NCBI RefSeq assembly: GCF_002443255.2
Contig: NW_019211454.1
Coordinates: forward strand, 22,411,037 to 22,475,036
Direction: 5' to 3'
Origin: Varroa destructor
Taxonomy: Eukaryota; Arthropoda; Arachnida; Mesostigmata; Varroidae
Length of the DNA stretch: 64,000 bases
The position numbers and the translations under genes are program-made. This document shows positions 36,324 to 48,931 of the stretch, piece by piece; the stretch's first letter is position 1, and every line of letters starts with the position of its first letter. The notes beneath the pieces were generated by a model. That model did not search any database, was not told the origin of the DNA, and saw only the letters and a program-made list of their open reading frames with translations.

Positions 36324-36400
36324 CTGGGGCGCGAACCCAAGCAGGCACGGACCAGTTTCTTTGTAGTCGTGATGCATCGGAGCGTTTGTTCCGCAAGCTA
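36324..36400 (-). repeat. tRNA-like relic with good B box (possible SINE head)
   Basis: On the minus strand TTGGGTTCGCGCCCCA forms a T arm with a TGGG/CCCA stem around a B-box-like GGTTCGCGCC. Upstream, GACTACAAAGAAACTGG could be an anticodon arm. The A box is poor, so it is not an intact tRNA gene. The plus-strand frame at 36173-36415 and the minus-strand frame at 36225-36536 both run through it and are not genes. Confidence 0.35.
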
Positions 36401-37120
36401 TACACGCAAATGTGATCCTAGCAACTAAATCCAAAAGGGGGGCAAATATGTATGTACATAGGCTGAAAAATGCTAAATATTTTTTACATGTGAGAATCGT
36501 CGGTATCGTTGAACTATTCAGGTTGGCCCATCGCAAACAGTTGGTTCTTGGTTTCGCTTATTGTAATTTAGCCATTTTGGACAGAATTTTTTAATAAATA
36601 AACAGTATACAAAAACCTCTCCATCTTACTAATACGAAGCACAGACATTATTAACTACGAGGTTTAAGCCGACTTTTAACATGTGCTTGAAGAAAAATAG
36701 ACTATGCACACCCGAACACAGATCAAAGGTGCACACTCTCAGTAGGATCGACGCAACCACTCTAGCGACCTAAACACCATTGTCATGAAATGATGTATAA
36801 TAGAATAACTTGACAATTTGTACCTATTGTTAATACCGTATTTATTAACAAGATGAAGGTTTAAATCTCTAGTTTAAGCCGCCACCCAAAAAGACTCGCC
36901 GGCAAATCAGTTTTAACTTAACAACAGAGATTAAGATTTTCTTTACAAAGGGACAAAAACAATCTTCTATAATTTAAGAGTCTTTTCTATGTCTTCAATG
37001 TTAGATATGCTGAGCATAGGGTAAGCTCCATCCTTGGGGGGTTGATCTATTAACTTATGTTCGATTGCAAAAACGTTTGACTAGACAAACAACTGGGTTC
37101 ATCACAAAAATGAAAGTCGA

Positions 37121-37294
37121 ATGAGCACAATAGATGGGTTTGCTCATTACACCGCATCAGCACAAGGCGTTGCGTTCCTGCTGTTAGCGTTTTCGTGGAC
37201 ATACGCTGCTTTCTGGTTTGGAAATCTTCCTCTATTCAGTCACCGTTACAACCGAATGGCTCGACGAATATACGAAATACTTGGATATCTATAA
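37121..37294 (+). CDS. Candidate 57-residue membrane protein or terminal exon
   Basis: From the ATG at 37121 the frame codes 57 residues starting MSTIDGFAHYTASAQ. A strongly hydrophobic aromatic helix follows (VAFLLLAFSWTYAAFWFG, residues 17-34), then NLPLF and a basic tail HRYNRMARRIYEILGYL. The TAA at 37292-37294 is followed by a second TAA and overlaps AATAAA at 37293-37298, with another AATAAA at 37297-37302. One transmembrane segment followed by a positive tail suggests N-outside, C-cytosolic topology. It may be a very small membrane protein or the last exon of a multi-exon gene; AG acceptors exist at 37132-37133 and just upstream. A possible donor, AGG|GTAAGC at 37021, ends a short ATG frame at 36989-37020, but the pairing is speculative. 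No family is recognised. Confidence 0.4.
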   Translation: MSTIDGFAHYTASAQGVAFLLLAFSWTYAAFWFGNLPLFSHRYNRMARRIYEILGYL

Positions 37295-37302
37295 TAAATA
37301 AA
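37293..37302 (+). terminator. Overlapping polyadenylation signals (two AATAAA)
   Basis: AATAAA occurs at 37293 and 37297, overlapping the stop codons of the 57-codon ORF. T-rich sequence follows about 45 nt later (TTTTGTACTCTCCC). A signal on the stop codon implies a very short 3' UTR. Confidence 0.35.
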
Positions 37303-38769
37303 GACTTGAATATCTGCGTGCCAACTAACACCTGAATTACAGTTTTGTACTCTCCCTCCTATATATTTCTATTATTTTTGAGCTATGTTTAGAAATGATC
37401 TTAGAATCAAACTGCGTAAGGATTAGCGTATTCCGTTCTCGTATGGTGTGCCTAAATGCGTTAGCGGTTTCCTGGAAAGGGTTTATTTTATTGGTCATAT
37501 ACGGCGATCCTCCCTAGTTGGACAGTGAAAGCCCGCTTGGTTTTATGAAGCTCGTAGGAAGTACAAGACGACCTTATATAATTAATTGTTAATGCCGACT
37601 CGAGTTACATTGTGGAACACTTGGGTCTGGAAGGACGCGCCGAGTGGGGCTCTACTTTAAAGGATTTTTGAGAATCGAAACGCGTCTTTGACGGACCGGC
37701 TCGATCTATTAAACATTTAGCTGTGAATCTGTCCGCAAGGGTTTGGTCACGACCTCGGGACACATAGATGTTCTAATAAAGGAGTAGCAGCGTCACGGCC
37801 AGAGCTCGACTATCTAATCAAGACCGATTCCCTTTATGCTGAAAGCAAAATGTCGAAATGCCGTTGGAAGCGGTTCACAACATTCATCAAGCTGGCGTCT
37901 TCACGACTCGGCCAGTTGCAAACTATACTTCTGGTGGCATTACGAGTCTAGCTAGCAGCCCTGCTCAATGCTCATACAAATAGGTCCGTGTATAGTCACC
38001 ATAGTTTATATATCGGACATCGTTGCTCTGATTTTTCAGAGTTCTTTGAAGATCTTTATCGTTTCGAGATCTGATAGCGAATGGCCATCAACAAAGGGCA
38101 ATTTCATCACTTTATTTTTCAATTAGACACTTTTTGAAGGGATACTCGGGACGGAACACATCACGCCTAAAGTCTGATAAAAACGTTGTGAGATAAATCT
38201 ATGTTAGTTTGCTTATATTCTTTAATGTGAAGTGACCGAACGAGCATGTTTATGCATGTTTTTCCTTACGCGCTTTAAATGCAATTGATAATGCCGTCTA
38301 TTTGTTATGTGAAAGCAAAACAAAAAGGGAAAAAAAAAATAAAAAAGAACTCAGCTGGATCCGCTGTAGAAGAAAACACGGGCGCGAGGGAACTAACACA
38401 GGATGTTTAATTAGGATATGGTATTTATTATATTACGCATCGACAACATGGGGACATTTATCGATATTTACGACAGCCGATTTTTATACATAACAAGCGA
38501 AGTCTCTAGAAGCCAGACCTTTGCATCGACGTTCTACCACCAGGCACTGTGAAAGTTTACAGATCAGTAGCGTTGCTATTGCGGATCGAATTCGCTGGGT
38601 CGTTCGATGTACAGGCTGAGTACCATTGTCCTCGGTCACAAGTACCTTGATATTGCCTCTGTCATAAACGATAATAGCGGAAAACAGAGCAAATTCATTA
38701 TTTCATTGAAATTCGCAATTGAGTACATCTCTTCGTTTTTTTTTCTATCGAACGACACTCCATAATTTC
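37303..38769. other. Stretch without supported gene
   Basis: No repeat family, RNA or coding signal was recognised. A-rich simple sequence lies at 38329-38350. Confidence 0.6.
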
Positions 38770-38967
38770 TGTGTTCCCAGGCTTCAGCTCCAAACGATCG
38801 GGGCCGCTCAGCGGTGCGCTGTCCCGTTTCGTTTGCCAGTGTTCGGTCTTTCATTGCCGCATTCAGCTGAGTAGTTCGCGTCTTCAGCAAGCACGGCTAA
38901 TTTGGCTACAGTGTTTTCCGCCACCGCAGTCGTCATTGTCGCTAAAGTTGGCAGATCACAATTACAG

Positions 38968-39008
<41 letters not shown>

Positions 39009-39033
39009 CGATCGAGAAGTCCATTTCGACGCG
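38770..39033 (+). other. GC-rich exon-like block ending at a strong donor
   Basis: GC content rises sharply from about 38.77 kb. The block contains (GGC)13 and ends at GACGCG|GTGAGT, a good plus-strand donor with the last exon base at 39033. All three plus frames through the repeat are open or nearly so, giving poly-Ala or poly-Gly. No ATG begins a convincing protein, so a 5' UTR exon or first exon of a gene extending to the right is more likely than an internal coding exon. The minus strand would read poly-Pro. No TATA box was found upstream. Confidence 0.3.
38968..39006 (+). repeat. (GGC)13 trinucleotide repeat
   Basis: Thirteen uninterrupted GGC units. It sits inside a GC-rich block and 27 bp before a splice donor, a position in which expansions can affect transcripts. 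Confidence 0.95.
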
Positions 39034-42000
39034 GTGAGTCCAGGATTCAGTAGAGCAGGCTTGTGGGGAAAAGGCTCTCGTCCTTTTCGCAGCCATCGTA
39101 CCAACACTGCTTCACTCTATGGCTTGAGGCTTCGTCAGTCACTCGGCTCGGAGCACTGCGGAGACGACGACAACAACGGCAGTGGCTGCTGACGGCCCAT
39201 AGCAGAGACAACAAATCCAGCGGTGCGTCGGCCTTCCATCGGTGGCAGCAAAGGATGCTGCTGCGGGTTGACAATGCGGTCGCTCTGGCTGGACGACTAA
39301 CCGGCCGGTCGGCCTGCATATGTCGAAACGTCTCGCTGATGATCTATTGCTAAGATAGTAATGGTAGTCAAATTGTGGTGGCGTTTGTAGTAACAGCAGC
39401 AGTACAAATAACAATGGTGGCACGTCATAACGCCACTGGTACAAGCGGAAACAAGAAGCAAGTCATTTTGCTTAGCTACAACTACATTGAAATAACATTA
39501 AATATGATGACGGCTACATCGAGAAGTATTATATAATATTTCGATGAGCGGCGACGGCCAAAAAAGATCTGCGTGCACATCTATAGAGCTATAATACTTC
39601 GTCACCGCGGCAACTGACACTGCCGTTTTTGCGGTTGGCTCTTGTTTGTTACGGCTGTAGTATTCCATACACAAAACGATAGAAATCGCTATGTGTATCC
39701 ATGGATCGATTATTATTCCCACGGCTCCTTGGAGTTTCATCTTTGATCTAAATAATGCGTACATTTCTTCATATTGGCCCGCGAGGTGAAAAGACAAATG
39801 AGCACCTGTACTGAGCCCGAACGCGTCAATATAAGAAGGATATGAGCCGATATGAAGACATGCATGCATACAAACGCAACAGACTTTCATTATGAGGTGG
39901 CACAAATTTAAGGACATAAATATAGAGGTTATCTCATGTCAATTATTGCCTGCACCGAGCAAATAGTAATATATTATGTATATATATTTTATAACTCGTC
40001 ATGGCTTGTGAAATTATTCCAAATAAAAAATGAAGTAGAATATAATAAGCATGAAACTAATTACACAAACTTATCTTCGCGCAGTCTTTTCGTGCTTCGA
40101 CGATGGCGGTTCATGTAGAAAAAATACCGTAATAGATTTGAATGATGCACGGTCTTTTCGCCATTTCTTTTAGACTGCCGTCAAAAATGGATCAGTGCGC
40201 GTGTGATTGAACAAGAGGACTGATTTCCTTCTGACATAGATAATAACAACACCTTATAGCCTATACGGCTACTTATGAACATACATATTTTCCCGTTCCG
40301 TCTTCTTGCTATTCTTCATTCTAGACGCGTTGCTTTCCCCATCCGTTCCGGCGGGAAGTGAGAAAGAAAGATCGTCAGGAACACATTAGAGGCATTTGTT
40401 CTATTAGGCAAAAATGTTCGCCATTTTGATTATTATCATTATTACTTCAGAAGTAGTCAGCACTAGAACAGTAGGAATGGTTGGAGTTTTGCTTGCCTAT
40501 CTTCCGCCTTCTTTTTTTTTCCCGTTTGGGCTGTTCGACATCGTTAAAGTGCGGACTTTTAAAACATTTCAGCTTCAGGTCACCACCCAGCTAATGTTGG
40601 GTCGTGGCCCATCGCCATCAACTGCTGTACGAACAACAACGACGGCGGCGGCCACAGGGGCATCGACGCCACCCAAATGCTCAAAACCTAAATAGCCGCA
40701 ATCGCAGCGACGCGGTTCAATTACACAATGGCAACAAAATGGAAGGTGTTGTTTTTGGCCATGGCAGCGATGAGGACAAAAATGACAGTGATAACGCAAA
40801 CACAGATTCGTCCAATAGGCCCTGCTCCTGCAGGTCACGAAGTTATGCCTGGAATGTCCGTGCTTTTTCGGGTCTAATTTGTATATCATCTGATGACGAC
40901 GCGCCACTTCCCCTTCTCGTTTGCAACAGCAATTGGGTGCATTGCCGATTGCTTCTGTCGGACCTTTCTACTTTACGTTCGAAAGTGTTTTCAGAAAAAC
41001 ACTTTATTGAAACTTCGTGACGTACTCATGCTTTATGTTGGACGAGCTACTTGTGGAACTTTGGACGGGGGCCGAATTATTACCTCGTCGTATATATATA
41101 TGTATGTGTGTTATAACGGTCGCATGATGTTATTGACTTGAAGAAAATTGGCAGGTTGAAATGCCTAAAATTAATTCTGCATATGAAAATAAGCCAGCTA
41201 AACAGGACTGTAAGGTGACAGGCCCGCGCAAGTCGATAGAACGATGATTAGCGTAACAGAAATAACGTATCCATTGATTTCTCAGCAGGGTATAAATACA
41301 TCATTGGTCATGTATTCAACGACTAGCTGGAATAGAATACCGATGGAAATATGAAGTAGTTTTCTGATTTTGGACTCGTGAAGGCACCATCGTGTGGTCG
41401 TCGTAGTGGCTCTAATGTTACTGCATTGCCTGCCTGCCTGCCCGCCCGCTTAAGGAGTTACTTTAAACCTGATTCCCTAATCTTAACCCATGTGCCACGT
41501 GTGGGTACCCATGTGGGTACGTTGGTCTTCATTGCAAAAGTTAACATGCCTATTATCTAGGGACACTTCGAAGGGTAGTGGTAGAGGAATGAAGAAGTAT
41601 GATTGTTTGTGTGCGAGACGCATTTAGCACCTAGCGGAACGGTACCTCGGCGCGATCCTTCGCAAGCACAATCAGATGTAACAGTACAACTGTATAGACA
41701 GAGGTCAATTGTAACAAAAAAGATAGTAGTTGCGGCTGAAACATCCGTTGGAAACAAACACATGAAGATTAGTTACCACGTAGCACGAGAAGCTGATGAA
41801 ATGTTTAGGTTCGTGAATCAGTCAGTCGACCAAGAACAACCGAAACCAAGGAAAATATGGTCAAGTGACTAAGCTCGAGGTAAATTACCACCTTGGGGAG
41901 ATTCAGAGGTACATTTAGATCTGACCATTCATGAACTACATTTTCTATCGAACTTCCGACAATGTAAACATAATCAAAACAAAGCGGCATTGTTTCCGGC

Positions 42001-45000
42001 AGTTGGCACTCTGATTAATAAAACAGAAGAAACATCTCTCCGGAAGACTCGGCTAGCTGGGTTTATTGCCTGGTCCTTGCTGCTTGCTTTTAAAGCCAAT
42101 CGCTATCAGGAATTACCGTTGTCACTTTTTATCGACAAGATAAAACCACTGTTGTGTATCACTTTTTAGCCCTTATTAACTGAGATATATGCAATCCGAT
42201 CACTTATTTCTTACTCGTTTCTTTCTAAAAGCTATGGATTTATCCCTAGTTTTCGCCCATAGCAAAAAAAGCTTTTTTGTTTCTCAGTAATAAGTAAAAG
42301 AAATAAGACTTTTCTTTTTTTGTTAAATAGAAATACGAGTATTTCGTTTTTTTTTTCTAACAAATACACTGTCCAAGTTCACTTGGGTGCTATAACTAAA
42401 TATTTTGCCCGAAAATGTAAATGAGTAGATTGCTTTTAGAAAACGGACTGCCGCCGTAGATATTTCTCAGCACAGAAACGAAACTTATAAGTGGCATTAC
42501 CTTGTATATATATATATGGTTATATACTAGACGACTGGAGTTAGAGGCTAGCTTGTCGTACGGCATAAAAGTGCCATAGAACGCTATCCAAATGAAATTT
42601 CAAACTCTCTCGTTATAGATAGAAAAAATATCCACTGCGTCAGGATTTCTGATTACTATGTGCTTATGCTTATACTAATTGATCACAACGACAAGTACTC
42701 ATCTTCGATGAAATACGTAATATCCTAATGCGCGTCAGATATATATCATGAGCTTGCTTAAGTTCATTATCTTCAGCGCATCTGAAACTGTGCAACTCGA
42801 CACAAGCGTATCGGGTCGTACTGTCAGTAAGGTAATCTTTTAGCCATATTACCGACAAAACGTTTGTGAATGTCAGATATAGAGAGGAATCACAAATCGC
42901 TTATCCGCACTCATCGTATAGAAACGTCTGCCTGTGTTGTATATAGCGTCTCTGCGCGCCGATCTCATGGCGCGTCCCATATTCCGCTATCCCTAAAAGC
43001 ATAATTACAAACAAACACTTCTCTTTCATTCGTTGCTTTTCTTTATGGTCGACGGCCGTATATACATGTATAATGGTATGGATAAAAAGCTAATCTGAAT
43101 GAATGCGCACACGTTGCCTCAAATTCAAACGTTGAACAGACGACACCGAAATGATCAGTAAATGGACCAGCGAACGTCGACGAGAGAAGAAGAGGGCCAT
43201 TGCAACGATGACGACACCGGTCGGGACAGCGGGAGTCGACCGAACACAGGCAGATAAACAAAACGGTAAATATTAAATGATATACAAATGTATACAGAAA
43301 AAGATAGATAAATATTTGAGTTGTTGAAAAATATCAGTCCCTCTTCTGCTCGCCACTATGCACCCGGCAACAGATATAGCAGACCGAATTACATACGATA
43401 CGTTCGCCATGTGACGTGGCCATCCGCTGTACCAATAGAGTGCCAATTTTTATCTGACTTTTGAGTATAAACATCGATGATTTTCGCCGCGGACATCTCC
43501 GATGCAGTTACACGAGATCTCTGGTAAGGATGGACTCCTATATATCAAATACTACTCTTCAATATGACACCTGCAAATTGATGAGTGGAGTTACTTAGGA
43601 ACAAGACTTATTGCGGCCTAAATGGTTCTCCAAAATTTCTGAATTTCACCCATGATAGTTGAGACAACCTACACCTGGGGGAACTATGTCGAAGGCTGTG
43701 ACAACTCAGCAGAGAAACTTTTACAGAAACAGCAAAGATAAAGACATGCTCTAGTGTGACAGCCATTTACGCCCAACTTTATACGCCATATCGATCCATC
43801 AAACAGCCATATCTTCCCGTCAGTGAGGAAGGGTATCCCAGTTTTAGAAGTTTACGTTAATGTTATTGAGTGAGCCAAATATAGAGACATGTACATGAAT
43901 CGTACAAATCGCTCACATCTGATAGATGTCTAACTTATATCCCTTACGCTTCATCAGCGGCTTCCTGAGTCGTAAGGCTTAGGCTTGACATTGCAAACGA
44001 ATGATTAGGGTACTGAGCGGCGTACCTACTTCACAACAGTGTCTTCGCCCTTCCGGATCATCCTGGCAATGGGAGACCGCCCGTACTTCAACGTCGTTAA
44101 GCCGCTAACGACCCGCTAAGGGTAAATCATAAACGTATGATCTTCAATATAATCCTGTTCTCTTCGTATTGTCTCAGTTCTCCATCCGCTACTCCCTACA
44201 ACTCTGTACCACACACTTCAAAAACCCAACAAATGCGCGGTAGTGACAAAAGTGTTTTAACAGGAACGACCTGTTCTAACTTGTAGAAAATCACGTTTTA
44301 ACTATCGTTTGAAAGCCGTACGCTAACCTGACACTTGTTGCCTAGCATTAAAAGCCAGACAATTACGAAGTATCTTCAGATTGATCAAAATGATTTTTCG
44401 ATCCGTAGCTGATTTTTCTTCAGATCGATGCAGAACGTCGGTCTTGATACCGATGACGCGTAATGCAATTGGGTTGTATAATGTTTTTCCTGCCAAAGCG
44501 CCAAAAAAAATAAAAGAAATTTAAGCAGCATGGAACTATGACCACGAAGACGACGGTTCGTTCATGGACGGCATCGTATCACAACGAAATATTACACTAT
44601 CGTTTGTTTTCGTGGCGACATTTACGTGAGACGCACAATACGTATGGGGGGTGCGTTTACCTGTGCTTTTTTGCAGTTAGCCAGTGCACCTGACGCTAAT
44701 ATATTTCTATATCTATTTATCGATAGGGGTGTATTCAGGGCAACGGCATAGCACGGGGTGTCATATCTGTGCAGCGAGCACTGGGTAATAAGAATCAGAA
44801 CGACAACGGCGAACACGCCGTGCTACTTGGATAATCTTACTTTGCATCGAATACATGGATGGACCCATCCGAAGATGGATAGTAATGATAATACCATCGT
44901 CGTACGAATCAAGATAACGGCTGTAGCATATTGATATATCATGTATACAAATGAATAGCTATACGTAAACATAGTATTATGCTGCTACGAATGGTCGTAC

Positions 45001-46496
45001 TCTTTTACGTACGAGAATCTTTTATTGTCAGAAAAAAACGGTACCATGCTCTTTTAGAGTCTCTACGTATACCCAAATAACTATTAGCGAATAACCACAA
45101 GGGACACGCTTGACTGCGAGTTCTCTTTTTCAATAAAGCCTCAAAGATTCGCCATAGAAAACATTGCGCATTTAGAAGGTTATTGTTTTGCAATACGCAA
45201 TTGTCTAGATATAGGACCTGAGATTAGAATTTCAGGTTCGAAAGGCTTATAGGAGCGGTGCAACCTACCACGCCTTTGAATTCGGCTGGAAGATTTACAG
45301 TCTGACATCTGTCTTGGATGTACCACAACTGAATCGATACGTTGCTTCGTAGTACACTATAGATCTTATTGAAGCTCTCAACATTTGTCCCTAAACAGTC
45401 TTGCAATTGCCCTTCTTATTTTTAGGAAGTAAGAAAAAATGATTATAAAATCACAATTTGAAATTTTCAAAGATTACTTCGCTTCCACTGAATAAGCTGC
45501 GTCTAGAGCGCACACGGAGCGTACCCCCTTCTTAGCTTACACGTCACCAACAAATCATTATAACAATCCCAAGTATATGGTTATTGATTGTGAGCGTAAA
45601 GCACTGTAACGAAGCTCAAGTATTAGATTTTAAAGTAATATAAAAACTCTATTGCTTGGTATTTCTGCGTGTCACAGACAGGAAGCAAGCCAATATGCAA
45701 TTCACAAGTACCTTGAAGTATATGGACTAGCTCAATAAACTAGTGCAGATCAGGTTATTGAGGTTCACGCTTCAGTGGAGCAGCTACTGATCGAACAGTT
45801 GCTTTAACAATGGTCACCCCTGAAACCATTTACGCTGCCTTGATAAGCCAAGCTTACCACAATAAAGATACTAAAATGTTTTTAGTTCATACCCATCGTT
45901 GTTATAGAAATTTCTAATTCAGAGAGAATTTACACTTAAATCGTTCCGTTCACACCGTACTGATGCTAAATTCACACATTAACCTACTTTTATCAGCCTA
46001 TATACATACTACCCAAGTATTGCCTATCCGGAAAAACAAGGACCCCATGATCGCTCGACGGCGACGTACCTCACTACAAATCTGACATAAATACAGATAG
46101 AAAAAAAGGTGAGCATGTGTCAGGAACTGACCAGAATCATGTACACTAGATCAGCTATACATTACTGCGTACTGATATCGTCACGCAAAAGATGGTTACA
46201 TCAAGCGATCAATAGTAATTGACAAACGTTATAGCAGTTATCTAGCTCATTATTTACTAAGCATTTTGTCAATAAATGATGAGTTTGATGCTGTACAGCA
46301 TATGATTTCAATCGCGTATATATCTCGTCTGACGTCGCCCTTTTATTTGCAAACACATTGTTATTGCACATAATCGTTATAAAAACAAAGAGAGGAATAG
46401 GGGATGGGGATGAAATAACGATTGTCTGATTGATCGTGTTGACATGGATTGATGTGACCCCGTAGTTACTATCTAGGGCAAGATTTTTACTTTCAC
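39034..46496. other. Stretch without supported gene
   Basis: GC-rich, CAG/CAA-type sequence continues to about 39.45 kb and recurs at 40.57-41.0 kb. Open frames there overlap on both strands (for example 40604-41020 + and 40575-40907 -), a composition effect. The minus-strand 139-codon frame at 39498-39917 starts with a true ATG but has no motif. Short AT runs are at about 41090 and 42505-42518. T/A-rich simple sequence lies at 42270-42360. The rest shows nothing recognisable. Confidence 0.5.
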
Positions 46497-46690
46497 CTGA
46501 AGTTGACAACGAAGTGCAATATTTGATTTTCCCTCATGGGTTCTCGCTGAACAAGTTCATACATCATTTTTTCAGGGAAATTTTTTTCCAAATTGTGTTT
46601 TTTGGGTAAGAACGCTATATCTTTAATCAATGCGATACTACAGAAGGATACAGGTGGGGTTGAATTTAGAGATATTTGAACATTATTCAT
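46497..46690 (-). CDS. Candidate exon ending at CAG|GTGAAA
   Basis: From an ATG at 46690 the minus strand codes 64 residues (MNNVQISLNSTPPVSFCSIA at the start, REPMRENQILHFVVNF at the end) and reaches a good donor, CTTCAG|GTGAAA, with the last exon base at 46497 in phase 2. The frame would stop at TGA two bases into the intron, as expected for a true donor. The composition is mixed with a Lys/Glu-rich middle. No upstream promoter, no matching downstream acceptor and no family were recognised. The length is not significant by itself. Confidence 0.25.
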
Positions 46691-47199
46691 ATATTTAAGA
46701 TATTTTCAATGCATATACACTACGTGGATGACAACCGTTAAAAAAGTAAAACTATTCTTTTTGTTAGCAAATCACGCTTATCATCACGCTGGATGGACAT
46801 CAATTAGAAAGCGCATAAAAAGCACGCTCGTTATGCTTATTTACGTAAGACTACTATGTGGATTAGGTTCTAGTGCGTGACGTTTGTCGTATATATGTCA
46901 ATTGTATCGTGGTATGAATCCAGTAATAGATATTGTATAATAGTGACAACATTGCGACCATCATCTACGATACTGCCAGATTGACCCCTTCTATGGGGAA
47001 TTTACTTGTCTATTAGAACTATTTTAGGTTTGAACTCGCCAGGTAAATAGACGACTCACTTACAATTCTCTAAGGTGCATTTCGTAGCAAGCGACTCTCT
47101 ATGAGGGACACTTTTTTTGAACGGCCAATATGATTAATCTGCAAAATGCATGTACATGATAACAGATCTGTTGCTTTCACTGGTGTTATTAATCATTCT

Positions 47200-48130
47200 C
47201 GTAAATGACATTGTATTTTTTGTTTGTCCTACGCATGTCGCTTCCAACCCCAGTGTTGTTCCGTTCTCGTTTTTCCACGGATCTTTGTGCTTCTGGCGTC
47301 TTTCTTTTCTCCCCTCTCCCTTAACATTCTCTCAGTTGAGAGTCGGTCCGTGGACGGTGCCAATCAAAATCAGATGAGAATAATGGCGATCTGTGCGCCG
47401 CCACCTAATCGATGTTGTTTATCTGATTGGCGCTGTTGCTGTCATTGTAATCGTAGATGGCGTTGCTCCTACCGCTGTTACGGATTGTCGCTGTTGTTTT
47501 TCATGTCTATCGTTCGTATTTGGGGCCGTATTATCGTTGCTGCGGCTGACACTGAAGCTGTTGATGCTCAAAGCTGTTTCTCGCCTTTAATTCGCTTTTG
47601 AAACACATCGATTGGTGGCGAGCATCGATTATTATTATTTCTGTTCGGATGATGATGACGATGATCGGCATCGGGCGATAATTTTGTTGCTGTATGTAGG
47701 TGCATTTGTCTGTCCGAACGGAGAAGCTCTAAGGTTGCCATTAGCAGCGACGATGGACGCTGGACTTCAAAATTAGTAACAGAAGCAGAATAAATGTTCA
47801 AAAACGCCGCCAACGACCACAAACAAGCAGAAGACATACATCGCTAGAGCGACGCTAGTGTCGTCGTTGTTGTTGTTATTCTTACCTAAGAACAAGGCGT
47901 CATAATGATGCTTGTTAATGGTTGAAATCGTTGATCATCATCTTCATCGTGGTGGTGGCGGCGGCAATTGTGGCGCCGTTGCCACTGGTGCGGTGTTGAT
48001 AATGAAATGATTTTAGAAATGGCAATGGTAATTTGATAATGGTTCTCGGTGCATTTAGCGGCAAAATGTTAGTGGTCGTGTGCAAATGAAAGAAATGCTC
48101 TGTATCACCAAGGAGAGGCAAAAGACAACG
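47200..48130. other. CAA/CAG-rich low-complexity block
   Basis: On the minus strand the block is rich in CAA, CAG and AAC triplets. It includes an 89-codon ATG frame (47568-47837) with an Asn run and His-rich patch, and an 88-codon frame at 47224-47601 (+) overlaps it. This texture is typical of UTRs or Gln/Asn-rich exons of arthropod regulatory genes. No domain is visible, so coding is not claimed. Confidence 0.35.
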
Positions 48131-48184
48131 GCCAGGTGGCCGTCATTTGGCCAACCTAAGTTTTCATTTTTGTGGCAGTACAAA

Positions 48185-48209
48185 TTAGGTTAGGTTAGGT
48201 TAAATTAGG
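48185..48209 (+). repeat. Short interstitial TTAGG telomere-type array
   Basis: Three perfect TTAGG units are followed by TTAAATTAGG. TTAGG is the telomere repeat of most arthropods. The array is too short to be a chromosome end and is not followed by more repeats. It may be an old break-repair insertion or chance. Confidence 0.6.
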
Positions 48210-48445
48210 TAGTGTTACACGTAATCAGTAAAAAGCCTTCCACGGTGTATTTATATATCGTAAAACTGCTCGATACGTAAAATGTATAAAAAAAATTGAA
48301 GGAAAAAAAAGGCAAGGAATACGATCTACACGAATGATATGCTGGTTATTCGAGTGGCCTTTCTAGAATCGCTAAAATTGTGTAATGTTGACGAGTAACG
48401 AAGTAGTTATCTGATAAAAAGCCAGACCTAACCGAATTTTTCCTG

Positions 48446-48448
<3 letters not shown>

Positions 48449-48485
<37 letters not shown>
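48449..48485. repeat. (AT)n microsatellite
   Basis: About 37 bp of nearly pure alternating A and T, preceded by TCCTGTATTT. No gene is associated. Confidence 0.95.
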
Positions 48486-48487
<2 letters not shown>

Positions 48488-48715
48488 TTAGGCCGTGATA
48501 TATGTTTTGTAATGTTGGAGTAATAGCGTCATCCGAAATAGAATGATTTCCATAATAATCACCCCGAAAAACCGACTGCCGTTCTGGTTAGAGTGTAGCT
48601 TAACGTTTGCTTACCTCTATGATAGTTTAATATGTGTTCTATTCATATTTTTGGTATATCTTCACAGATAATACTAGATATTTGAATATTTGACCTGAAG
48701 CTATGGGAGCGCCTT

Positions 48716-48931
48716 TCAAACAATTTCGAGTGTCGTCGTTGCTATGCTTAGACGACTGTAGTAACTTATTCTGAAGTTCCTGCCTTTCATCGAACTAAAC
48801 TCTAGTCGTAAATGTTCGCCGTTGTGGGAATCGTGTGGAAGTTTAGTTCTGCATCCCACATACTGGTCGAGGTCTTGGAATGTCAAGGAAATGGGAATCG
48901 ACTTGGCAGGTATACTTAAAGGTTTGCCCAT
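48716..48931 (-). CDS. Doubtful 71-codon ORF after an acceptor-like site
   Basis: The minus strand reads CTACTCGTTCACTTTTAAG, a pyrimidine-rich acceptor-like stretch, directly before the ATG at 48931. The frame codes 71 residues starting MGKPLSIPAKSIPISLTFQD and ends at TGA. It has no signal peptide, no membrane segment and no recognised domain. No nearby AATAAA supports a terminal exon. The length is within chance expectation. Confidence 0.2.
   Translation of the reverse strand: MGKPLSIPAKSIPISLTFQDLDQYVGCRTKLPHDSHNGEHLRLEFSSMKGRNFRISYYSRLSIATTTLEIV

Noticed and set aside
39498..39917. 139-codon minus-strand frame with ATG
   Set aside because: A few frames of this length are expected by chance in 64 kb at this base composition; no domain or splice signal was seen.
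40575..41020. Overlapping 110- and 138-codon frames as genes
   Set aside because: Both strands are open because of GC-rich triplet composition; neither frame has an identifiable domain.
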